A stretch of DNA of 64,000 nt from Arthonia radiata (taxonomy: Eukaryota > Ascomycota > Arthoniomycetes > Arthoniales > Arthoniaceae), in NCBI GenBank assembly GCA_002989075.1, contig PSQN01000007.1, positions 1,492,206 to 1,556,205 of the forward strand, given 5' to 3'. Every line of letters starts with the position of its first letter. The first letter of the stretch is position 1. The notes beneath the pieces are model-generated. The model had not been told where the DNA came from. It saw only the letters and a list, made by a program, of their open reading frames with translations, and did no database searches. The position numbers and the translations under genes were made by a program. Of the stretch, positions 14,048-24,869 are shown one piece after another.

Positions 14048-16495
14048 ATGCAAAACAGTCAGCTGGCAGGCAGAAAGAGGCCTGCGCCCGGTGCCGGGCC
14101 CTCAGCTCCACCTATGCAGACATCCGGCGCAACAGCAAACAAAATGGGCTCCTCCAACAACTCGGATCCTTCAGGTCTGACAAACGACCAGTTCCTTGCG
14201 TGGGGGGGAGGGAACAGTGCAGTACCGAACGAGCCTTCAATACAAAACAACGCCGGCACGTATGGTGCAGAGTGGGTGATACCGCAAGAGCAAGACCTGG
14301 CTCAGATTTCAAATCAGCTCGTGCGACGGAATCAGAACAACCAGCTGGCGACAACGAGCCAGGGTTTCCCTCCTCCCATGGAGGCAGGCCAGTGGTACGA
14401 TGCAAATGGCCAACTTCATGGCGCATGGAACGGCGATAATGGGCGGCTCAAGGAGAAGGCCGAGAAAGCGAAGCAAGATGCGTTATCCAAAAGACCGCCG
14501 AAGCAGATACCTCCGTTCATACAAAAGCTCAGTAGCTTTCTTGACAACAACAGCAATGAGGATCTGATTCGCTGGTCGTCGACAGGAGACTCCTTCGTAG
14601 TCCTCGACGAAGAGCAATTTGCCAACAAGCTGATCCCCGAATTGTTCAAGCACAACAACTATGCTTCGTTCGTGAGGCAGCTGAACATGTACGGCTTCCA
14701 CAAGAAGGTCGGTCTGACAGACAATTCGATGCGAGCGAGCGAACGCAAAGCCAAGAGTCCTAGCGAGTATGAGAATGCGTACTTCAAAAAAGGTCGGCCA
14801 GAGCTGTTGTGGCTAATAGCCAAGCCGAGATCTGGAAAGAAGAAGAAGGGCCAAGAAGACGGCAGCGATGATGATGAAGGTCAAGACGAACAGCAAGATC
14901 ATCTCACAAGCACCAGCAAGAAGCTCGATCTAGTGACACTGCCGCGCTCACAGCTGGCCACATTTCAAACCGAAATTCAGCAGCTCCAACGGCAGCAGCA
15001 ACACATCAATACTATGATTGCTCGCTTTCAGCATGAGAATACGCAGTACATTCGGCAGGCCAGTGAACGACATGAGCGACATGAAAATTCCATCAATGCC
15101 ATTTTGCAGTTTCTCGCGACGTTCTACAGCCGCAATGCAGACAACAGCGGTAATCTACCGAATATGTTTGGCGCCAACTTGACAAACAACCAGCCCTCTG
15201 GTAACGTCCAGGAAGTCAACGATTACGAGGAAGGTGACGACAACGGTAACGCACGCCTACGGAGACCGCAGTCAAGACGGCCGCTTGCATTGCTACCCGC
15301 CCCAGAAGCACCGGAAAAGGTGCGATCAGTCACTCCTGAAGCTGCAGCGTCCCGTCCAGTGTCATCACAAACCCCTGAACAAACATCTTCGCATCCTGCA
15401 ACACAATCACGTCTGCATCCTTCACAACAGCATGCTCGCCAACCATCATCATTGAGAGATAGTTTTGACTCATCAGAACAATCTCCGCAAATGACGAAAG
15501 AGTCCACCCCGGAGGTGACGACACCCACGATGGCTACACAAGGCTCGACGCAAAAACCTCCACAGACTGGTCAACAGCAACCACAGCAAGACCAGCCACC
15601 CCAAAAGCCCCAACTTCAGTCCAGCAACAGCGAGATCATGCGTCTGATCAACAACTCCAACGCTGCATCTCCCAACGTGAACCTGGACTTCAATTCGGCA
15701 CTCAAAAATTACGAGAACGCTACTCCTGGCGGTCCGCTGACGCCCGAGCAGCGGAACAATGTGCTATCCCTCATGGCCAACACTACCGGTGCCGCGTCTC
15801 CCATGTCGAATGCGCTCATGATGGGCGCCGACCCCACCGCTCAGCCAGATTACATGCAGCAATTTGCAAACAATGAGACTCAGCTTGATCTACTGCACAA
15901 GCTTCAGCAGGAGCAAGACTCTCGCGTGCAGAATTTGGCGGGGCGTCTCCAGCCACTGTCACCGCACGGCTCTATTCCTGGGTTGGAGAGCGTCAACGGC
16001 GGCGGCAATCAAGCCATTGACAACTTCAATCTCAATTCAGCGGATAGCACAAACGACGGCTTCAACGTCGACAATTGGCTAAACAGCGATTACTTGGACG
16101 ATGGCACGGGCAACAATGCAGCTCTCAATCTGGGCAATGAATTCACCTTCGATGATGCAAACAACAACTACTTTGGCAATGTGAACACTGATGATGGCAA
16201 TGTTCAGACGGCATCTGGCGCAGAAGACCTGAAAGGTGCCGATATGTTCAATACTGCAGGTGACGGCGGAGACGCACTCTTCGGGGACGTCAACAACAAC
16301 GCCATCGGCGATGGCGGTCAAGATGGTCTGCTCTTTCCAGAAGACTCGAAGCCGACAGCAAGGGAAGAGGGCAGTGATGAGGGCGGCAAAGTCGTCGGCA
16401 GCGTCGGCAGCAGCAGTGCCGCTCGTAGCCCTGGTCTTGAAGCTGTCGAGGACGAAGAAGAAGGTGGGCGCCGCAAGCGGCAGAAGAGGAACTAG
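14048..16495 (+). CDS. HSF1: Heat shock transcription factor Hsf1 (815 aa, intronless)
   Basis: A single uninterrupted exon. Residues about 152-260 are a complete HSF-type DNA-binding domain, with IPPFIQKLSSFL, the recognition-helix signature NYASFVRQLNMYGFHK and the filamentous-fungal extension KVGLTDNSMRASERK. Residues about 292-360 form the HR-A/B coiled coil for trimerisation. The long C-terminal part is Gln/Asn/Pro-rich with acidic activation-like stretches (about 660-780) and ends in a basic RRKRQKR nuclear signal. It should trimerise, bind nGAAn arrays and drive chaperone genes. Homologues that I recall have introns, so the intronless state is notable. The start follows a GCGCA context and I see no better upstream ATG. 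Confidence 0.95.
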   Translation: MQNSQLAGRKRPAPGAGPSAPPMQTSGATANKMGSSNNSDPSGLTNDQFLAWGGGNSAVPNEPSIQNNAGTYGAEWVIPQEQDLAQISNQLVRRNQNNQLATTSQGFPPPMEAGQWYDANGQLHGAWNGDNGRLKEKAEKAKQDALSKRPPKQIPPFIQKLSSFLDNNSNEDLIRWSSTGDSFVVLDEEQFANKLIPELFKHNNYASFVRQLNMYGFHKKVGLTDNSMRASERKAKSPSEYENAYFKKGRPELLWLIAKPRSGKKKKGQEDGSDDDEGQDEQQDHLTSTSKKLDLVTLPRSQLATFQTEIQQLQRQQQHINTMIARFQHENTQYIRQASERHERHENSINAILQFLATFYSRNADNSGNLPNMFGANLTNNQPSGNVQEVNDYEEGDDNGNARLRRPQSRRPLALLPAPEAPEKVRSVTPEAAASRPVSSQTPEQTSSHPATQSRLHPSQQHARQPSSLRDSFDSSEQSPQMTKESTPEVTTPTMATQGSTQKPPQTGQQQPQQDQPPQKPQLQSSNSEIMRLINNSNAASPNVNLDFNSALKNYENATPGGPLTPEQRNNVLSLMANTTGAASPMSNALMMGADPTAQPDYMQQFANNETQLDLLHKLQQEQDSRVQNLAGRLQPLSPHGSIPGLESVNGGGNQAIDNFNLNSADSTNDGFNVDNWLNSDYLDDGTGNNAALNLGNEFTFDDANNNYFGNVNTDDGNVQTASGAEDLKGADMFNTAGDGGDALFGDVNNNAIGDGGQDGLLFPEDSKPTAREEGSDEGGKVVGSVGSSSAARSPGLEAVEDEEEGGRRKRQKRN

Positions 16496-17042
16496 GCGTC
16501 CGAGCTGCGCAGAAAGCTTGGATTGCGTTGGCAAAGATGGTTATGGTGAGGATTATCATTCGCATCACATCTCTGACATGGTCAAAAGCGAAAGGGTACA
16601 GAGGATATCACGAATTAATGATGGAAGGAAATGTACAATACCCAGGGTCATTACTTACGGCGTCAGAAACGACCTGTTGGACTTCTCCTACGGAAGATGA
16701 CCATTTCACCGTCTTATGCCCTACACGCGCCTACTCATAAAATCCTAAGGCTGCATTCCGGGCTTCATGTGTCGGATGCAGGGTCCTCTTCGCTCTTTCT
16801 TGCTTCCGTGCTTTCAGTCGCGGAGAATATCGCTGCACCCCCCAGCCATACAGAAGGCTTGGCAATGACGATGTCCAATGTCAAGGACGACCTCACAATT
16901 AGCACATCAGTCTCAATTCAAGCATCAGATTCCCGCATAGCATTCGGCGTTTTCAATAGTTCGCTCCTCTTCTTCTCTCTTCTCAATCTCACACTTTGCT
17001 CTTCAATCTCCAACACCACTTCCGTCTGAACGTCCAACCACC
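16496..17042. other. Intergenic region between hsf1 and an aldo-keto reductase gene
   Basis: Holds the hsf1 3' end and the promoter of the next gene. A pyrimidine-rich run at about 16960-17040 lies just before the ATG, as is common for fungal promoters. No gene seen. Confidence 0.5.
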
Positions 17043-18059
17043 ATGCCCTCACCCACCCGCCTCTTCACACCCCTCACGCTCCCCGCCCCCACCAGCTCCT
17101 CCCTCCCAACCGCCCTTCCCCCGTTCCTCTACGGCACCGCCTGGAAAGCCGAACGCACCGAGCCTCTCGTGCACCAAGCCCTAACCTCCGGCTTCCGCGC
17201 TCTCGACACCGCCGCCCAACCCCGGCACTACCGCGAAGACCTCGTCGGACGCGGCTTGCGTTCCGCCATTTTCTCAGGCAAGCTGAACCGCGGCGACGTC
17301 TTCGTGCAGACGAAGTTCTCCCCGCCGAGCGCGCAGGACAGGGACAATTGTCCGTATGATTTGAAGAGTAGTGTGACGGAGCAGGTGAACGCGTCGGTGG
17401 AGAGTTCATTGCGAAACTTGAGGGTCGAGGAGGATGAAAAAGCGGCAGAGAACGAGGGCACTTATATCGATTGTTTGGTGCTGCATAGTCCGCTGCCAGA
17501 GTATGAAAAGACGTTGGAGGCGTGGCGGGCGTTCGAGCGTCACGTACCGGATACGGTGAAGCATTTGGGGATTTCGAACACGAGTCTGCCGATTCTGGAG
17601 GCGTTGTATAAAGATGCAAAAGTCAAGCCGGCGGTGGTGCAGCAGCGGTTTCACAGGGAAACGTTGTATGATGTTGCGTTGAGACGGTGGTGTAATAAGC
17701 GCGGGATTGTGTATCAGGCGTTTTGGACGCTGACGGCGAATCCGCGATTACTGCACAGTACGCCTGTCAGGGATTTGTCGCATCATGCGGGCGTGAGTGC
17801 GGAGGGCGCGCTGTATGGGTTCGTGTTGAGTTTGGAGGGGGTGGTGGTGTGTAATGGGACGAGCACGCACATGGCGGAGGATTTGGAGGGGCTGGAGAAG
17901 GTGCGGAAGTGGGCGGAGGGCCATGAGGGCAACTGGGAGAATTTGAGGAAGCACTTTCGAGATCTCATCGGGGATAATGACGCGGAGCCTGTGGATCCGG
18001 CGTTGGCGGGGAGTGCGACGGGGGTTAAGCCGCCGAAGGGGTTCAGCACGAGGGGATAA
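17043..18059 (+). CDS. Aldo-keto reductase family protein (338 aa)
   Basis: One exon, with start ATG in the good context CCACCATGCC. The aldo-keto reductase tetrad appears conserved: Asp55 (ALDTA), Tyr63, Lys91 (VQTKFS) and His148 (LVLHSP). A later GISNTS segment matches the GxSN strand of the family. These enzymes form a TIM barrel and reduce carbonyls with NADPH in the cytosol. Spacing from Asp to Tyr (DTAAQPRHY) is typical. The C-terminal third is less conserved than in well-known AKRs, so the substrate cannot be named. The N-terminal 25 residues are Pro/Thr/Ser-rich and probably disordered. Confidence 0.85.
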   Translation: MPSPTRLFTPLTLPAPTSSSLPTALPPFLYGTAWKAERTEPLVHQALTSGFRALDTAAQPRHYREDLVGRGLRSAIFSGKLNRGDVFVQTKFSPPSAQDRDNCPYDLKSSVTEQVNASVESSLRNLRVEEDEKAAENEGTYIDCLVLHSPLPEYEKTLEAWRAFERHVPDTVKHLGISNTSLPILEALYKDAKVKPAVVQQRFHRETLYDVALRRWCNKRGIVYQAFWTLTANPRLLHSTPVRDLSHHAGVSAEGALYGFVLSLEGVVVCNGTSTHMAEDLEGLEKVRKWAEGHEGNWENLRKHFRDLIGDNDAEPVDPALAGSATGVKPPKGFSTRG

Positions 18060-18163
18060 AAGCGAAGTTGCGTTTTGAAGATGGATATGCATAGGTCAGC
18101 TTGTTTGTCGAGAAATCGACATGATATTCTGGCTATTTGAGCGTTTAAACTCAAAGAGACCGG

Positions 18164-18622
18164 TCACCGACAAGCTCTCCGCAGCACGGCCAGAGTACGG
18201 GCAGTCACCCGCGGTGCAAGACCGCTCGTCACGAAGCCGTGATAGTCCGCGAGGATGAAGCTTAGCTGGTCTTGCCAGCTGCCGATGTTGCGCAGGATTT
18301 GCAGTCGAAGTTCGGATGGTAGGTTGATGGGCCGGTGGCCGCTTGGTGGCCGACCAAGTCGTGTGACGATGGACTCGGTCATCTGGGGTGCGAGACCACG
18401 CCGCTGGAAGATGGCCCAATGGGCGAAAGCCCAGCGGATGTACTGGTCGTGATCCATGAAGCTGGCGATGTACTCGAGAAGCTCGAGAGGCATCGAATGC
18501 ATGACCAAGGCCAGGGTGATGTTACCGCCTTGAGTTGGGGAGCTGCTATCTGGAGTCCCCGATGCGTCAGCTGCTTGATGCTCCTGAGAGCAGTCGTCTT
18601 TGCTGGGGTCAGGTTGTGCCAT
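18164..18622 (-). CDS. Small F-box-like protein (152 aa), unrecognised
   Basis: The frame begins with ATG of MAQPDPSKDD at 18622, one base after the stop of the upstream same-strand gene. Residues about 42-65 (MPLELLEYIASFMDHDQYIRW) and about 100-125 (NLPSELRLQILRNIGSW) both look like the start of an F-box helix pair, so the protein may carry two F-box-like repeats. The N-terminal 35 residues are polar and Ser/Pro/Asp-rich. If real it could be an SCF adaptor. An in-frame ATG at 18655 would overlap the neighbour. It may be read from a shared or read-through transcript, or be a 3' UTR frame. Confidence 0.45.
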   Translation of the reverse strand: MAQPDPSKDDCSQEHQAADASGTPDSSSPTQGGNITLALVMHSMPLELLEYIASFMDHDQYIRWAFAHWAIFQRRGLAPQMTESIVTRLGRPPSGHRPINLPSELRLQILRNIGSWQDQLSFILADYHGFVTSGLAPRVTARTLAVLRRACR

Positions 18623-18623
18623 C

Positions 18624-19396
18624 TCATTCAGTATGCTCCTTATCAGAATGAGCAACTAGTTCGATGAAATGCCAGACCCAGTTCGAGATGAACCAGCTGC
18701 TGATGGCAATGCTGATGATGTAAACGGCCGTCCAAGATAAAGACTTTGGTAAGATGTTGAGCAAGAAGGGATCGAGAACTATTAAGGTATTAGCTGATCG
18801 AGGTAATATCACTTAGGGATTGCCTGCTCCGGCGAGGACTAACTGATGTCCACAAGCACAGGTGGAGGATCTCTCATGAGAGTGGCATTCGTGGTGAAAT
18901 AGTCCGCTGCTGCGTGAATATGAAGAAAGAGTAGCGATTGCTCTCCTTCAATCTTAGGGCCTTTTAACGCTTGGGCCGAAGCAGGATCATCTTGAGCTGT
19001 TTCTGAGAAAGCTGCCAAATCACTGATCAAGGATGGAGTGTCGAATACGGTTGAAATTCCGTATTCGTCGAGCCAGAACTCAGTCGGCTCCGTCGCAGCC
19101 CAGCAAATTCTGACTTCGTACCTGCGTTCGTACTCTAAGTTGCTCAAGAGATACCAAGATGAAAGACCTCTTGGATGAGTTGAATTGGTGAAAGCTCGTG
19201 GTAGGTGCAGTCTAAGTGAATTATCACTAGGCGTCAACGTAGGCAGATTCAAATGCTCGAAAGTAGGCGATAACTGTTGGATATGGATTGGCTCCGGACC
19301 AAGGAAGATGGTCTTCTCCGTGTTTGCCGAAGCAAACGTGATGAAACGTAGAATCAGAGTGAGGATGACGCCGGTGGTGATGGGTCGAGTCAGCAT
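18624..19396 (-). CDS. Conserved fungal type I membrane protein of the secretory pathway (235 aa)
   Basis: Two exons, 19396-18844 and 18778-18624, joined across a 65-nt intron; the join gives VDIILDPFLLNILP. A signal peptide covers about residues 1-24 (MLTRPITTGVILTLILRF...ASA). The lumenal part includes SSWYLLSNLEYERRYEVRICWAA split over two conserved blocks, RGLSSWYLL and YEVRICWAATEPTEFWLD, familiar from an uncharacterised family found across ascomycetes. One transmembrane helix lies at about 203-228, followed by a short tail ending HSDKEHTE. The function is unknown to me; ER or Golgi residence is inferred. It is divergent from the alpha-tubulin gene. Confidence 0.8.
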
Positions 19397-19794
19397 ATTC
19401 TCAACCTGGATCGGTGGTGAATGTCATTGTTCAGATCTCGAAGAGTGTGTTGTCCAGGTCGTATATCGTCGTACGTGAGATACTTTGCTTGGATATTAAA
19501 TGTAGGTTGCGTATCCACGTCTCTTCTTGCATGTGGTCGCTGAATACGGAACGCCAAGACTTCACAGACCCTAACCCTTAGATCTGCAACATTGGAGCGC
19601 GCCTTCCCCCGTTGAGACGCGACATCTCGAATTGTGACCCACAACAACAAATACAGTTGCCTGTCTCCCGACCCCTCCACTATCTCGATTCTGTCCTTCT
19701 TTCCTTGCAAACCCACCCCTCGACGCTTTTCGTTTCGCCTTTCAATTCGCGTCATTCACACCAACTTCGCCTCTTGTCCTGAAACCTTGCAATT
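19397..19794. promoter_or_regulatory. Shared divergent promoter region (membrane protein / alpha-tubulin)
   Basis: A 398-bp interval separates two divergent start codons, so both promoters must lie here or overlap. The tubulin side ends in a CT-rich stretch (about 19660-19790), the usual fungal initiation-region composition. No TATA box stands out. Confidence 0.5.
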
Positions 19795-21519
19795 ATGAGA
19801 GAGGTCATCAGTCTGAACGGTGCGTCCCCCATCCACGGGTCGATCGAGTCCAAGACAAGATGATGCTCGAGTACACTGAAGCAATGCTGACGTTGTGCCT
19901 GCAGTCGGCCAAGCCGGTTGCCAGATCGCCAACTCTTGCTGGGAGGTACGTCTATTCCTAATGATGCGCGCCCCGCATTTACAGGAGGAATCAGCTGAGT
20001 CTTTACTAATATTCGTTGCAGCTTTACTGCCTTGAGCACGGTATTCAGGTATACGAAGCCGCGTTTCCTCGATTGTTGAATCGGATTTAACATGCAACTA
20101 GCCGGATGGATATCTCAGCGACCACCGCGAAGCCGAAGCAGACGAGCATGGCTTCAGCACATTCTTCTCCGAGACCGGTATGCCATCCAACCAACCTTCT
20201 CGCAAATGCTGCAAAGAGGCTGATAATCCCTCAGGTCAGGGCAAATACGTCCCACGTACCATCTACTGCGATCTGGAGCCCAACGTCGTCGACGAAGTGA
20301 GGACTGGAAAGTACCGCAGCCTCTTCCACCCGGACTGGATGATCACGGGCAAAGAAGATGCCTCTAACAACTACGCGCGTGGCCACTACACCGTGGGCAA
20401 GGAGCTCATTGACCAGGTTCTGGACAAGGTCCGACGTGTTGCCGACAACTGCTCCGGTCTGCAAGGTTTCCTCGTCTTCCACTCATTCGGTGGTGGGACG
20501 GGATCCGGCTTCGGTGCTCTGCTCATGGAACGTCTCTCGGTCGACTACGGCAAGAAGTGCAAGCTCGAATTCTGCGTCTACCCTGCACCGCAGGTTGCGA
20601 CCTCTGTTGTGGAGCCGTACAACTCCATCCTTACCACGCACACCACTCTCGAGCACTCTGATTGTAGTTTCATGGTTGACAATGAGGCCATCTACGACAT
20701 TTGCCGACGCAACCTGGGTATTGAGCGCCCCAACTACGAGAACCTGAACCGCCTGATTGCACAAGGTAAGGACATCAATGAACCTTCAGAGGGCCAAGCT
20801 AACATACCGCAGTCGTCTCCTCCATTACCGCCTCCCTCCGTTTCGATGGCTCCCTCAATGTCGATCTGAACGAGTTCCAAACCAATTTGGTTCCCTACCC
20901 CCGCATTCACTTCCCTCTTGTCGCTTACTCTCCTATCATGTCCCAAACCAAATCCAAGCACGAGGCCAACTCGGTTCAAGAAATCTCGATGGCCTGCTTC
21001 GAGCCCAACAACCAGATGGTGAAGTGTGACCCGCGCAATGGCAAGTACATGGCGACTTGCTTGCTGTACCGAGGCGATGTGGTGCCCAACGATGTTCACC
21101 AGGCGGTCAGCACACTCAAGACAAAGCGCACGATCCAGTTCGTCGACTGGTGCCCTACCGGTTTCAAGATTGGCATTTGCTTCCAGCCCCCTCAGCGGGT
21201 CCCTAATGGCGACCTGGCTGATGTGAAGCGCGCAGTGTAAGTTGGATAGCGCGCTGTTCGTTGCTGAAGTTGTGCTGACTCAATCTTTAGCTGCATGCTC
21301 TCCAACACGACCGCCATTGCCGAGGCCTGGTCAGCCCTTTCACACAAGTTCGACCTTATGTACTCGAAGCGCGCCTTCGTTCATTGGTACGTTGGTGAGG
21401 GTATGGAAGAAGGCGAGTTCTCCGAAGCCCGCGAGGACTTGGCTGCGCTCGAGCGCGACTACGAAGAGGTTGCTGCGGACTCCATGGGCGACGAGGAGGG
21501 TGTTGAGGCTGAGTATTAG
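19795..21519 (+). CDS. TUB1: Alpha-tubulin (450 aa)
   Basis: Seven exons: 19795-19819, 19905-19945, 20022-20048, 20102-20177, 20235-20765, 20813-21236 and 21291-21519. The joined protein starts [20 protein letters not shown] and has exactly the family length. It carries the GTP-binding signature GGGTGSG (near 142-148), the H8 and M-loop segments, and ends in the acidic tail EEGVEAEY with the C-terminal Tyr that is removed and re-added in other systems. It polymerises with beta-tubulin. Five of the six introns lie in the first part of the gene and three internal exons are only 41, 27 and 76 nt. An unusual stretch, [12 protein letters not shown], stands near residues 38-50, where most alpha-tubulins have a shorter acidic loop; it is otherwise highly conserved. 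Confidence 0.97.
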
Positions 21520-21869
21520 ACGAGCCGGCAGCGCCAGCTCTCTCACGTCACCATCAATGTAATGGACTTCGGGGTCGATGTCGATGTATGAGCGAGTGAG
21601 TCCTTGGCGAGTATGAACGGGACTGCTGTTTGCTGTTGTGTTTCGAACGCTCTGAGTAGAAATCAAGATCACAATGCTGCTATCTGTATTTCGTTTTCTG
21701 AACCTCCTATGATTCCTTCCCACCTCTCTCTTCTAAAGTAAGCTAGGCGACAAGGAGCAAGGCAAGCAAATATTCGGTGTTAAGCAGATTTTGATGGTTG
21801 TCATCACTTTATATCTGCCACAGATTTTCCGCGCTCGTGAAGCTTCGCCCGTCATAGCAAGCCATTACA
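21520..21869. other. Tubulin 3' region
   Basis: Contains the presumed alpha-tubulin 3' UTR and the promoter of the next co-oriented gene. No gene seen. Confidence 0.5.
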
Positions 21870-22915
21870 ATGTCACTCCATGAAGCACCATCACGGAGGA
21901 ACAGCAACCGCACCCTCTTGTCGGCCGAGGAATTCGACACAAGCTGCAGCTCCATCAGGCATGAGGAGGCCGTGCAAATGTCGACCGCCTTGCAGGAAGC
22001 CGGCATTACCTGCGTCCTATGGAACCATATACTGCTCACAGCGTACGGGATTCCGACTGTGATCGATGTAAGTAACACGATTCAACACTCGCTTGTTCAC
22101 AAAAGTGGTCCTGATGCCAGTAGGACGTCGCTTTCGTTATTGCAGATGATGATGTCGATCGTGCTCTCGAAGTGCTGCAGACCTTCGATAGAATAGAATG
22201 TTCCGAAGATGGTTCTTGCCGGATAATGACGCACAGAATGACCAGTCGGCATCCGGCCGCACATGTCCACATCAAGGGCCTTCAGAACGCCATCACGCTC
22301 CACAAGCAATCGCGCACACTATGGAGCCTTCCCTCTTTCTCGCAGCCATATTCGAAACCCCTCCTACACGACAACGGCGACATCATCTACGCACGCGATC
22401 TCATGACTCCAACCTCCAGGCGCGCGCCTGTTGATCCATGGGACTCGTGGCTTACGACGCCTCTTGGCGATCTGTGTCTGCCCTCTCCACATCGCTTCGC
22501 AGAAGCTCACATGCGTCTGCTCGTGCGCGATAAAGACGACTCGACGTGGGCCTACTGGCAAGCGGCGCTGAACTGTATGCATGAATATGTCCTTCCACAT
22601 GGTGTGGTGGACTACGAGAGGCTCGAGGCGCCCTTTCGGCGATATTTGGAGGATCTGGTGGAGTCGGATAAGGGGATGGGGTTGCTTCTGGGTGAGTTGG
22701 AGGAGGGCATGAGGGCAATGGTTGATGAGAATAGTGGTGATGCTGAGGAGATGGGCACAGGCGAGGACGCCGGTATTGACGGAGGAGGGTGCATGGTCAA
22801 CGGGAGTATTGTGGAGGCGGAACACAGTGGCGCCGTAGAGGATGAACCACTGGGGAAGAAGAGTTTGCTCGAATACGAGCGCAGGATCGAAGCACAAGGC
22901 CCGTCCGAGAGATAA
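21870..22915 (+). CDS. Nucleotidyltransferase-fold-like fungal protein (329 aa)
   Basis: Two exons, 21870-22067 and 22124-22915, with a 56-nt intron (GTAAGT...CCAGTAG). The join gives IPTVIDDVAFVIADDDVDRA. Residues about 38-85 (LQEAGITCVLWNH, then IPTVIDDVAFVIADDDVDRA) resemble the start of the nucleotidyltransferase fold seen in many uncharacterised fungal proteins, where a G...C/S motif is followed by an acidic strand. The middle has conserved-looking LPSPHRFAEAHMRLL. The C-terminal 80 residues are acidic and low complexity. No catalytic role can be claimed; the substrate is unknown. The start follows the weak context TTACAATGT and an upstream ATG was not seen in frame. Confidence 0.7.
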
Positions 22916-23636
22916 GGAAAGATGAATGGGTAGAGCGACGCTGTTGCAGACAAGGTTGGATAGTCCTGGATCACCTGGCAAGACTTTGCTGAGCACATAG
23001 CCGATCATGAACCCCTGACGTATGATCTGTAAGCGTCTTGAACATGCTTTGCATCACGAGTGGATGCCTCCTTGTGCCCCGCGTCCGTCCGTTCCACCTT
23101 ATACTTCAACCGCCACTTGATCGTCCATGCGAGATTCTTACTTGCATAGAAGCTCCAACCGAAGATTGGACCAGCCCTTCGGAAACGGATTTCCGATCGT
23201 GGCCCACCGTTCCGCTAGGGGCTGGCGGGCTTTCCGTAAGCAGATGTTGGCAATAGCAGCTGCTCTAGCCTGAATTGTTCATTGGAGCTCTTGCAAACTG
23301 CATATGATCTGCCATCCGACGGCGATAAGCCATGGTCCAGACGCAAGGCGGATTTGGAGCTGACGCTTAAGTCCTGCAATGTCATGATGCAAGAAGCAAG
23401 CCCTGACGGAGTGATGCAAGAGGCAAGTCCTGCGGGAAGGAGCGTGGGTTATAAGAAGCGGGCTTGCAAACGTGGTATGTGAGGACATGCAGAAAGCAAG
23501 ACAGTGGCTCAACCCGAATAATTGCGGCCTTCGGTATTGCTTTCGCCATAGAGCAAGGAATCACCCAGCTGTCCAGCCTCTCATCCTTTTCTCACACCAC
23601 CCTAAGCGCTTCACAATAACTTCGCCCATTACCAAA
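22916..23636. other. Intergenic region with a 27-bp tandem repeat
   Basis: Upstream region of the SDR gene. Two adjacent 27-bp units beginning TGATGCAAGA(A/G)GCAAG(C/T)CCTG lie at about 23385-23438. No gene seen. Confidence 0.5.
23385..23438 (+). repeat. 27-bp tandem duplication upstream of an SDR gene
   Basis: Two copies with period 27 differ at only a few positions. It lies about 200 bp before the SDR start and could duplicate a promoter element (inference). Confidence 0.6.
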
Positions 23637-24869
23637 ATGCCTAACCGCTACTCCGCTGCGCACGCTCCCACTGCGCTCGCCGGACCCGGCGACGCCCGCC
23701 CCACCTGCGACCAAATCATCAAAGACGAAGGCCTCGTCAACGCCTGGACCGGCCGGAACATCCTCGTCACCGGCACCTCCTCAGGCATCGGTATCGCCAC
23801 CGTCGGCGCCTTCGCTCTAACAGGCGCCACCGTGTACGCCGCTGCGCGTGACCTGTCCAAAGCCCAGACTGCGCTCAAGGACTTCTTGCCCGGCGGCAAA
23901 GACGAGCGAAAAGGCAATGTCGTGCTGGTGGAGATGGACAACAACTCGCTCGCGTCTGTGCGGAAGGCAGCGAGCGAGGTGTTGGAGAAGAGTGGTGGTA
24001 AGCTGAACGTGCTTGTGGCGAATGCGGGTGTGATGGAGACGCCCGAGGGGAAGACGAAAGATGGGTTTGAGACGCAGTTTGGCGTGAATCACCTGAGCCA
24101 TTTCCTGCTCTTCAAACTGCTAGAGAGTGCGATGTTGAAGGCGGCGAAGGAAGATGGAGATGCGAGGGTGGTGAACGTGAGCAGTATGGGGCATAAGTAC
24201 GGGCCGTTGAGGACTGAGGACTATGGGTTTGAGAAGGAGAAGTATGATGCGAAGCTGGCTTACGGGAGTAGCAAGACGGTGAGTGCTTACTTCATTCTGC
24301 CTCCATCGGTCGTTTCTGAAGGAGGGTGATAGCTAATGCAGACAGGCCAACATCTACATGGCGAACCAGATTACGCGCCTGTACGGCAGCCAGGGCCTGA
24401 ACGGCTTCAGCCTGCATCCCGGTGGGGTAAGCCGAATGACCTCCACACATTCGTTTCTGTGGCTTCGGAGCTATTATCAGGCAGTCAGCGCGCCGGCGTT
24501 GTCTTGCGATGCTTTGTCTGAGCGGTATCTCCAGAAGAGGCTGTGCTGACGTCTTCTTTCTAGATCAACTCAGGCTTGCAAGCGCACATATCGGATGAGA
24601 CCAAAGCGATGTGGGCGAAGATTCCGGCGATTTTGAACTACATGAAGAGTTGGGAGCAGGGCGGTTCGACGAGCGTGTGGGCCGCCACGGCCAAGGAGGT
24701 GAAGGGTAAGGGAGGGTTATACCTTGAGGATTGCGATGTCGCGAAGCCGGAGGCCGAGACGGAGGCGCTGGGCGCGAAGGGCACGATTGGGTACAATGAC
24801 TGGGCGTATAATCCGAAGGGTGAAGAGAGGTTGTGGAAGGACAGTTTGAAGATGGTTGGGCTTGAGTGA
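23637..24869 (+). CDS. Short-chain dehydrogenase/reductase (342 aa)
   Basis: Three exons, 23637-24278, 24346-24426 and 24564-24869, with introns of 67 and 137 nt. The NAD(P) motif TGTSSGIG lies near residue 45, followed by NAG (VANAGVM), the catalytic Ser in NVSSMGH, and YGSSK carrying the YxxxK pair. The first intron sits two codons after that Lys. The layout matches the retinol dehydrogenase/WW-oxidoreductase-like SDRs common in fungi. The second exon ends at SLHPGG and the third starts INSGLQAH, restoring the usual HPGxxxT/S motif. It should reduce or oxidise a small carbonyl or alcohol in the cytosol; the substrate is unknown. A 55-codon in-frame extension upstream lacks family similarity, so I start at MPNRYSAAH. 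Confidence 0.9.

Noticed and set aside
14023-14048. tRNA-like word GGCTATAGCTCAACGGTAGC just before the hsf1 start
   Set aside because: It resembles an acceptor and D-arm, but no anticodon arm, T-arm or matching 3' acceptor follows; the sequence runs into the Hsf1 coding region.
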